From Bacillota bacterium (GTDB lineage Bacteria; Bacillota; DTU030), in assembly GCA_012841005.1 (NCBI GenBank), contig DUVO01000212.1:1-10831 (forward strand): a stretch of 10,831 bases of DNA, written 5' to 3'. The notes below the pieces were generated by a model that worked only from the letters and a program-made list of their open reading frames with translations, was not told the origin of the DNA and did not search any database. Position numbers and translations under genes: made by a program. Position 1 is the first letter of the stretch; every line of letters begins with the position of its first letter. Of this stretch, positions 5,634 through 10,831 are shown in pieces.

Positions 5634-8114
5634 TTATTTGACCACAATATTAATTAGCTTTCCGGGCACATTAATCACCTTTACAATCTCCTTGCCGGCC
5701 GTTAATGCCCGGATCCGCTCCAAGCTCAAGACCTTTTCTTCCAATTCCGCCTGGGCAATACCCACCGGAACCTGCAGGCGCTCCCGCAGTTTCCCGTTCA
5801 CCTGGATTACTATTTTCGTCTCCTCCTGGACAAGGGCCTCGGGATCATAAGCGGGCCACTCCTGTTGGTGCACACTGTCTTCATGGCCCAAGACATGCCA
5901 CAATTCCTCCATCAGGTGGGGGGCAAAGGGAGCCAGAAGCAAGACGGTTTTTTCCAGGGCTTCCCGTACTATTTGCGGGTTTTGTTCCCCTATTTCCAGT
6001 TTGTCCTGGTATCTATAGATACCATTGACCAGTTCCATAATCGCACTTATGGCCGTATTAAAATTAAACCTTTCTTCAATATCCTCGGTAACCTTCTTAA
6101 TGGTTTCATGTAACTGGCGTCTGAGGTCTGTGTCTGCCTGCGAAAGTGCTTCTTTACCCCCCGCTGCTGTTTTTATATAGTCGGCATTATTGTTCACGAG
6201 CCGCCAGACACGGTTGAGAAAGCGCCATGCCCCCTCGACTCCCTGGTCACTCCAGTCCAAATCCCGCTCCGGCGGGGAAGCAAAGAGAATAAAGAGACGG
6301 GCAGTATCAGCACCGTATTTGGTAAAGATTTCTTCCGGTGTCACCACATTTCCCTTGGACTTGGACATCTTGGCCCCGTCCTTGATTACCATCCCCTGGG
6401 TCAGAAGGTTGGTAAAGGGTTCCTGGCAGTCGATGAGCCCGACATCGTACAGTACCTTGGTAAAAAAGCGGGAATAAAGGAGATGCAGCACCGCATGTTC
6501 AATTCCGCCGATATACTGGTCCACAGGCATCCAGTAGTCGACAGCTTCTTTCCCGAAGGGAGCTTCTGCGTTTCTGGCATCGGTGTACCGGAAGTAATAC
6601 CAGGAAGAACAGATAAAGGTGTCCATGGTATCGGTCTCTCGCCGGGCCGGCCCTCCACACCTGGGACAGGTGGTATGGACAAATTCCTCCACCTGGGCCA
6701 GGGGGGAGACTGTTCCGGGCTTAAAGACCACATTTTCCGGCAGCAGTACCGGGAGCTGGTCCTCGGGGACGGGGACCGCTCCGCACTGATCGCAGTACAC
6801 AATCGGTATGGGCACACCCCAATACCGCTGCCGGGATACCAGCCAATCCCTCAGTTTATAACTGACAGCCCTCCGGCCAATACCCTTCTCCTCCAGATAG
6901 TCGGCAATGGCCTCCTGGGCCTCTTCCACCGGCAAGCCATTAAAGGGACCGGAATTAACCAGGAAACCATCGGCAGCATATGCCTCCGTAAGTTGTTCCG
7001 GCACCGGTGCATCCTTCTCCGGTATGACAACGATCCGTTTGGGGATCCCATATTTTTCCGTAAAGGCAAAGTCCCTGGTATCATGGGCTGGTACACCCAT
7101 TACGGCACCGGTTCCGTATTCCATCAAGACATAATCAGAAACCCAGATGGATATTTCTTCACCGTTGATGGGGTTGACGGCATAGGCCCCCAGGAAGATT
7201 CCTTCTTTACCCGGTTCTTCCCCGTTCCTGGTTTCGGCCCGCCTGCTGATAGCCTTCTGCACAAAATCCCGGACAGTCTCTTCACGTTCCGTTCCCCGCA
7301 CCAGGTCCATAACCAGGGGATGTTCCGGCGCCAGGACCATGAAGGTAACACCGTAGAGGGTATCATGGCGGGTGGTAAAAACGGTAATCTTTTCTTCCCG
7401 GTCCTTGATAGGAAAGATAACCTCGGCACCTTCACTGCGGCCTATCCAATTTTCCTGCATGGTCTTAACAGAATCCGGCCACCCCTGCAAAAGCTCCCAG
7501 TCTTTTAAAAGACGGTCGGCATAATCTGTAATCCGCAGGAACCATTGTTCCAGTTCCTTCTTTCCTACCTGGGTGTCACAGCGCCAGCAATTCCCGTTTA
7601 TTACCTGTTCATTGGCAAGAACCGTTTGACAGGAAGGACACCAGTTCACCGCCGCTTTGCGCCTATAGGCCAGGCCCCGGTGGTAAAAAAGGAGGAATAA
7701 CCATTGGGTCCACCGGTAATAATCGGGGAGGCAGGTAGTAACCTCCCGGTCCCAATCATAGCTTGTGCCCAGTTGCTGCTGCTGCCGACGCATGTTGGCT
7801 ATATTGGCAGCGGTCCATTGGGCAGGATGGGTGCCATGTTTAATAGCAGCATTCTCAGCCGGCATCCCAAAGGCATCCCAGCCCATGGGATGCAATACAT
7901 TGTATCCTTTCATTGTTTTGAAACGGGCTACAACGTCACCAATAGAATAGTTGCGAATATGACCCATATGCAGGGCTCCGGAAGGATAGGGAAACATCTC
8001 CAGCACGTAATATTTTGGTTTATCGGCAGTCAGGGTAACTTTATGCTGGTTCCTGCTTTCCCAATATTTTTGCCACTTCTCCTCTATCCTTTTAAAATCA
8101 TAGTGACCTTCCAT
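5634..8114 (-). CDS. leuS: Leucyl-tRNA synthetase
   Basis: An 826-residue class I synthetase of normal bacterial length that charges tRNA-Leu in the cytoplasm. Visible marks: the HIGH motif as HMGH at residues 49-52 within [15 protein letters not shown]; paired zinc-knuckle cysteines CPSC...CWRC after it; an inserted CP1 editing domain with the threonine-rich [12 protein letters not shown] and the [18 protein letters not shown] block containing the conserved aspartate needed to hydrolyse mischarged tRNA; a second CDQC...CPRC zinc pair; KMSKS at 582-586; and a C-terminal anticodon-binding helical domain with the final VNGKLRERL...[14 protein letters not shown] tail. The ATG at 8114 has AGGAGG about nine (or GAGG six) bases upstream; the in-frame TTG six bases earlier touches that site and is unlikely. 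Expression is controlled by the T-box leader upstream. Confidence 0.98.
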   Translation of the reverse strand: MEGHYDFKRIEEKWQKYWESRNQHKVTLTADKPKYYVLEMFPYPSGALHMGHIRNYSIGDVVARFKTMKGYNVLHPMGWDAFGMPAENAAIKHGTHPAQWTAANIANMRRQQQQLGTSYDWDREVTTCLPDYYRWTQWLFLLFYHRGLAYRRKAAVNWCPSCQTVLANEQVINGNCWRCDTQVGKKELEQWFLRITDYADRLLKDWELLQGWPDSVKTMQENWIGRSEGAEVIFPIKDREEKITVFTTRHDTLYGVTFMVLAPEHPLVMDLVRGTEREETVRDFVQKAISRRAETRNGEEPGKEGIFLGAYAVNPINGEEISIWVSDYVLMEYGTGAVMGVPAHDTRDFAFTEKYGIPKRIVVIPEKDAPVPEQLTEAYAADGFLVNSGPFNGLPVEEAQEAIADYLEEKGIGRRAVSYKLRDWLVSRQRYWGVPIPIVYCDQCGAVPVPEDQLPVLLPENVVFKPGTVSPLAQVEEFVHTTCPRCGGPARRETDTMDTFICSSWYYFRYTDARNAEAPFGKEAVDYWMPVDQYIGGIEHAVLHLLYSRFFTKVLYDVGLIDCQEPFTNLLTQGMVIKDGAKMSKSKGNVVTPEEIFTKYGADTARLFILFASPPERDLDWSDQGVEGAWRFLNRVWRLVNNNADYIKTAAGGKEALSQADTDLRRQLHETIKKVTEDIEERFNFNTAISAIMELVNGIYRYQDKLEIGEQNPQIVREALEKTVLLLAPFAPHLMEELWHVLGHEDSVHQQEWPAYDPEALVQEETKIVIQVNGKLRERLQVPVGIAQAELEEKVLSLERIRALTAGKEIVKVINVPGKLINIVVK

Positions 8115-8147
8115 ACTCAACCTCCTCCTTTTTTACCACAAATATAT

Positions 8148-8189
8148 AAAAACCTCTCGACACCCGACATTTGCCAGGGACGAGAGGTT
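8148..8189 (-). terminator. T-box-controlled intrinsic terminator
   Basis: AACCTCTCG pairs with CGAGAGGTT and is followed by TTTTTA on the minus strand. Its 5' arm includes the TCGTCCC segment that would alternatively pair with the AGGG of the antiterminator, the mutually exclusive arrangement expected for a T-box. It also serves as the 3' end of the tRNA-Ala transcript when leuS is off. Confidence 0.92.
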
Positions 8190-8231
8190 ATTTTCCACCC
8201 GCGGTACCACCCTGTTTGGTAAGAAACAAAT

Positions 8232-8307
8232 TGGTGGAGCTGAGGGGGCTCGAACCCCTGACCTCCTGAATGCCATTCAGGCGCTCTCCCAGCTGAGCTA
8301 CAGCCCC
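8232..8307 (-). tRNA. tRNA-Ala (anticodon GGC)
   Basis: A full 76-base cloverleaf: acceptor GGGGCUG with CAGCUCC, including the G3-U70 wobble pair that is the main alanine identity element; D arm GCUC/GAGC; anticodon arm CCUGA/UCAGG with loop AUGGCAU and anticodon GGC; T arm AGGGG/CCCCU with loop UUCGAGC. Discriminator A73 and an encoded CCA complete the 3' end. It would read GCC and GCU codons. All features look functional. The gene lies inside the leuS T-box leader, upstream of its terminator, so it should be transcribed from the leuS promoter whether or not leuS is read. Flanking AAG-ACAA and TTGT-TT-CTT can extend the acceptor stem by seven pairs in the precursor. Confidence 0.97.
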
Positions 8308-8465
8308 ATCTTGTCTTTACCCGCTTATTATCTTCCATAACTCCGAGGCGAGTTCGGCACATCCTCTCTACCGGTTCCCAGCTACCACCGGCTCTCTGGC
8401 AAGGAGCATCTGCCTACTACTCCCCTTCATCGCCCGGGAACACATTTTCTATTATTACAGACCTT

Positions 8466-8494
8466 ATTATAAAAGAAGCCCCGGGAAAAGTCAA
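8466..8494 (-). promoter_or_regulatory. Sigma-A promoter of the leuS leader/tRNA-Ala
   Basis: On the minus strand TTGACT (8489-8494) and TATAAT (8466-8471) are exactly 17 bases apart, a near-consensus housekeeping promoter starting just 10 bases after the rsfS stop codon. Initiation near 8459 would give about 28 bases before Stem I. It is strong enough for a tRNA gene, and I found no comparable promoter between Stem I and the tRNA. Confidence 0.88.
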
Positions 8495-8504
8495 GTATCG
8501 ACTC

Positions 8505-8852
8505 TCAGGCAAGCTTAATCTCTACCCTTTTGGCATCGCCCCAGAGCCTTTCCAGGTCGTAAAAAACACGCTTTTCTTCAATAAACACATGAATTACTAC
8601 ATCCCCATAATCCAGCAGGATCCAGCCTGAATCATTCTGCCCTTCCCGGTGGTCCAGGGAAAAACCTGCTTCCGAAAGCCTTCCTTCGACAACTTCGGCA
8701 ATGGCCTTTACCTGTATCCCACTGCTGCCGCTGGCAATTACAAAGTAATCGCAAAAGGGTGAGAGGTGCTGGATATCAAGAATTATAACATCCTTGGCCT
8801 TTTTCTCCCCGGCAGCGCGGGCAGCCAGTAACGCCTTTGCCCTACTGTCCAT
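8505..8852 (-). CDS. rsfS: Ribosome silencing factor RsfS
   Basis: A 115-residue single-domain protein of the RsfS/Iojap (DUF143) family. The block AKDVIILDIQHLSPFCDYFVIASGSS and the later GWILLDYGDVVIHVFIEEKRVFYDLERLWGDA are the family core. RsfS binds ribosomal protein uL14 on the large subunit and prevents joining of the 30S subunit, lowering translation in stationary phase or starvation. I start it at the ATG at 8852, seven bases after AGGAGG, rather than the TTG three bases upstream. It follows the LCP gene by about 110 bases with a possible promoter in between, and leads straight into the leuS promoter, the usual Firmicute order. Confidence 0.96.
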   Translation of the reverse strand: MDSRAKALLAARAAGEKKAKDVIILDIQHLSPFCDYFVIASGSSGIQVKAIAEVVEGRLSEAGFSLDHREGQNDSGWILLDYGDVVIHVFIEEKRVFYDLERLWGDAKRVEIKLA

Positions 8853-8893
8853 CAACTTCCCTCCTATTGCCCTTTTTCCATAAGAATGTCTGT

Positions 8894-8922
8894 ATTATAT
8901 TAATATTCCTTTGTCCCTCCAA
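8894..8922 (-). promoter_or_regulatory. Possible sigma-A promoter of rsfS
   Basis: TATAAT (8894-8899) is preceded at a 17-base spacing by TTGGAG (8917-8922) on the minus strand. The -10 box is perfect; the -35 box keeps only TTG. It lies in the 109-base gap between the LCP gene and rsfS, so rsfS may be expressed separately from the upstream operon. Confidence 0.45.
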
Positions 8923-8961
8923 GGAAAATGAACCTCGGCATCGGTATCAATACTTCTTCGA

Positions 8962-10215
8962 TTATTGGTTTTTGCCGATAATGACAGTTATATCCACTTC
9001 ATTATCTTGATCCACAACCGGGTTATCACCCTGACTGATCCGGAATATCCCCGTTGCCCGTGCCACTTTCCGGGCCGGCAGGATATCCTCGCCATGGTTA
9101 ATAATCAAGCTTTCTTCATACTCAAAGTGGTCGGCATTGGCAACGGCGACTACATTGAAACCATAGCGGCGCATTTCTGCCGCCAGTTTGCTGGCATCGC
9201 CACTTTTCCCATTGCCGTTTAAAATCTGCACCTTGATATCCCTATTTTCCTCACGATTGATGCCCTTCAAAACTCGACCAACCTGTTCCCGCATTACTTC
9301 CTCATCGACCAGCCAGTAACTTATATCGTTTACATACTGATCAATGCCGGCCAGGGTCTCAATCTCCAGATCTTCCAGATTCATTTTCCGGGCCTTCTCT
9401 GCATATTGGACAATTTGCAGTACATCCATATCTGTTTCCACATTCTTAGTAAATATACTTACCAGTTCTGGAATTTTCCACACGGCACTCATACTAAGCA
9501 GCTTGTCCGCCAAAACACGGAGAAACTTCTGCTGGCGGGGAATGCGGCCGATATCTCCACCGCCGTCACCCCTATAGCGGACATAACCCAGGGCATCGTG
9601 CCCGTTTAGCAGCTGGGGCTCGGGAGAAGCCTTTAAATCAATGCGCAGATCCTGAACGGGATCCCAGTATTTCATATCCTCTTCCACGACTAACTCTATC
9701 CCACCCAGGGCATCCACAATCTGTTCAAAACCCTCCAGATTAACCTTGACATAATAATGAATCGGGATATCAAGCAGCCCTTCTACTGTTTTCTTTGCCA
9801 GCAGGGGACCACCAAAGGCATGGGCAGCATTAATCTTGTTTGTGCCCTTCCCGGGGATATCGACCCTGGTATCCCGGGGGATAGATATTACCCCTCCCTC
9901 CAGGGTTTCGGGATCAAAACTAACTACCATCATGGTATCGGTGCGGGTCGGCCCCAGTTTGTGAGTGCCTTCAATCACACCGGCATCAACACCCAGGAGC
10001 AAAACGTTAACCCGTTCACCAATTTTCGGCGGCAATATTTCCTCTCCCTGGGCGGTGCCCGGTGATCGATTATTTCCCGTTATACCGAGCAAAATCGTAT
10101 ATATACTTGAACCCACCATGAGAACAATAAAAAGTAAGCTACCGGTGAGAAAAATACCGAAACGTTTCCAGTTTATACGCTTGCGGACCCGTCTTTGCCG
10201 AACTGTCACTGTCAT
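8962..10215 (-). CDS. LytR-CpsA-Psr (LCP) family cell-wall polymer ligase
   Basis: A 417-residue protein with a basic cytoplasmic start, one membrane segment (about 18-42) and an extracellular LCP domain (about 68-240). Conserved LCP elements include LLLGVDAG, the TRTDTMMV motif (91-94 RTDT), SIPRDTRV (R114, D115), KINAAHAFGG and RYRGDGGGDIGRIPRQQ (arginines around 213-229), which bind the polyprenyl-pyrophosphate substrate. The C-terminal part (about 325-415, VQILNGNGKSGDASKLAAEM...) is a LytR_C domain. LCP enzymes transfer wall polymers such as teichoic acid or other glycans from lipid carrier to peptidoglycan. Which polymer is attached here is not shown. The ATG has GAGGGG eight bases upstream and lies 19 bases after yqeK, so the two are probably cotranscribed. 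Confidence 0.93.
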   Translation of the reverse strand: MTVTVRQRRVRKRINWKRFGIFLTGSLLFIVLMVGSSIYTILLGITGNNRSPGTAQGEEILPPKIGERVNVLLLGVDAGVIEGTHKLGPTRTDTMMVVSFDPETLEGGVISIPRDTRVDIPGKGTNKINAAHAFGGPLLAKKTVEGLLDIPIHYYVKVNLEGFEQIVDALGGIELVVEEDMKYWDPVQDLRIDLKASPEPQLLNGHDALGYVRYRGDGGGDIGRIPRQQKFLRVLADKLLSMSAVWKIPELVSIFTKNVETDMDVLQIVQYAEKARKMNLEDLEIETLAGIDQYVNDISYWLVDEEVMREQVGRVLKGINREENRDIKVQILNGNGKSGDASKLAAEMRRYGFNVVAVANADHFEYEESLIINHGEDILPARKVARATGIFRISQGDNPVVDQDNEVDITVIIGKNQ

Positions 10216-10234
10216 TGTTTGTACCCCTCTTTCT

Positions 10235-10819
10235 TTAAACCAGGGTATAATCTTCAGCCGCCAAGATATAATTACGGGCCGCTATCATCCGGGGATGAAT
10301 GAAATCCCCCCGCTGTAGCAAGTAAAGCAGGGTCTGCTCCATACAAGCCAGTACTGCCCCATTAAGCTCCTTTTTCGCCAGGAGGCGAAGTTTTTCTACG
10401 CCCGGGAAAGAACGCCCCGGTTCAATATAATCTGCCACAAAAATTATTTTGGCCAAGGGTGACATCCTGGGGCCTCCGGTAGTATGTAAAGCAACAGCTT
10501 GGATAATATCTGCATCTACTATACCAAATTCATGCTGTACTATCCCTGCACCAACCCGGCCATGTAAAGTCTTGGGGCAAAGTAGATCTGAACTAGTTAA
10601 TACTATACCAAAGTAACCCGCCTTTTTCAACTGTTCACCCAAAGGTAAATCCTTGGCACAATCATGTAAAAGGGCAGCAGTCTCGACCTTATTTGCCTCT
10701 ATTTCAATCTGGAGGCAAGAGATCAATTCAAAAGACGCACTGACTACCCTCAAGGTATGTTCCCAGCGTTTCTGGGATAAAAGTCCTTTTATCTCCTTTT
10801 TCAACTCCCCGAGCACCAC
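10235..10819 (-). CDS. yqeK: HD-domain bis(5'-nucleosyl)-tetraphosphatase YqeK
   Basis: A 194-residue HD-superfamily phosphohydrolase. Metal ligands are visible in family order: H21 (RWEHTLRV), H52-D53 (LLHDCAKDL), H86 (TLHGRVGA), H112 (ALHTTGGP) and D130 (FVADYIEPGR). YqeK proteins split diadenosine tetraphosphate symmetrically into two ADP, limiting this stress alarmone. The start is a GTG at 10819, about six bases after GGGAGG; a second GTG follows immediately and cannot be ruled out. In Firmicutes yqeK normally follows nadD, which should lie just beyond the window edge. The gene is complete here and reads into the LCP gene. Confidence 0.93.
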   Translation of the reverse strand: MVLGELKKEIKGLLSQKRWEHTLRVVSASFELISCLQIEIEANKVETAALLHDCAKDLPLGEQLKKAGYFGIVLTSSDLLCPKTLHGRVGAGIVQHEFGIVDADIIQAVALHTTGGPRMSPLAKIIFVADYIEPGRSFPGVEKLRLLAKKELNGAVLACMEQTLLYLLQRGDFIHPRMIAARNYILAAEDYTLV

Positions 10820-10831
10820 ACCAATCCTCCC

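Larger units (their letters stand above)
8148..8431 (-). promoter_or_regulatory. T-box riboswitch of leuS (Leu specifier), interrupted by a tRNA gene
   Basis: Stem I runs from about 8431 to 8337: the AGTA S-turn motif (8418-8421) on the 5' strand, AGAGAG and the GGTGG..GCTGGGAACC distal elements, and CGAA-CTC-G on the 3' strand. The triplet CTC (8350-8352, Leu), followed by a purine and then a helix (CCTC with GGGG), has the geometry of a specifier. The T-box antiterminator element GGGTGGTACCGCGG is at 8199-8212 and the competing terminator at 8148-8189. Uncharged tRNA-Leu(GAG) should pair with the specifier and with the UGGU bulge (8206-8209), favour the antiterminator and let RNA polymerase reach leuS. 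Between Stem I and the antiterminator there is no Stem II or ordinary Stem III; a complete tRNA-Ala occupies that place. Confidence 0.93.

Noticed and set aside
6483..7508. A 341-codon open frame on the plus strand
   Set aside because: It lies entirely antisense to leuS, has low-complexity proline- and glycine-rich composition typical of a reverse-frame shadow, and no good ribosome-binding site.
8308..8349. A separate promoter for the tRNA-Ala (GATAAT near 8327-8332)
   Set aside because: There is no acceptable -35 box at 16-18 bases; the strong promoter at 8466-8494 explains the transcription.
8350..8352. Reading GCC (next triplet, alanine) rather than CTC as the T-box specifier, which would make the switch sense its own tRNA-Ala
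   Set aside because: Specifiers sit after GAA, are followed by a purine and then a helix. CTC-G-CCTC pairing with GGGG fits this and GCC does not, and the regulated gene is leuS.
8117..8362. An 81-codon minus-strand frame across the T-box and tRNA
   Set aside because: It overlaps the tRNA-Ala, Stem I, antiterminator and terminator, and the translated sequence is explained by those RNA elements.

Overview
This window looks like chromosome from an endospore-forming, anaerobic-type Firmicute (Clostridia/Peptococcia rather than Bacillus), of roughly even GC by eye. The evidence is an alpha/beta-type small acid-soluble spore protein, a PdaB-type sporulation deacetylase, a T-box leader on leuS, strong AGGAGG ribosome-binding sites, and the block yqeK - LCP protein - rsfS - leuS, which in Firmicutes usually follows nadD. 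Every gene I can support is on the minus strand, so the window reads biologically from right to left. No transposase, phage gene or CRISPR array is visible.

Right part (10819 down to 5634): yqeK (HD phosphohydrolase), a LytR-CpsA-Psr cell-wall ligase, rsfS (ribosome silencing factor), then a strong sigma-A promoter, a leucine-specific T-box leader and leuS. A complete tRNA-Ala(GGC) gene lies inside the T-box leader, between Stem I (specifier CUC) and the antiterminator/terminator, where Stem III would normally be. This is the most unusual feature of the window.

Middle (5610 to 3331): comEA, an overlapping 92-codon unknown gene, and then about 470 bases without a convincing gene. That gap contains a compact multi-helix fold (4385-4493) that I cannot assign to a family, and a good sigma-E-like promoter 36 bases upstream of the pdaB start.

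Left part (3253 to 1): a phasin-like coiled-coil gene whose N-terminus is in another reading frame (apparent frameshift near 3195-3199), a possible 34-codon four-cysteine peptide, a SASP gene with a sigma-G-like promoter and a perfect terminator, a PPC/DUF296-domain protein, an ECF transporter S component, and a tandem P-loop ATPase of the PRK06851 type. Most of these have their own intrinsic terminator, so this side is a run of short transcription units rather than one operon. Themes are translation and its stringency control (rsfS, leuS, T-box, tRNA), envelope and DNA uptake (LCP, comEA), and sporulation (pdaB, SASP).
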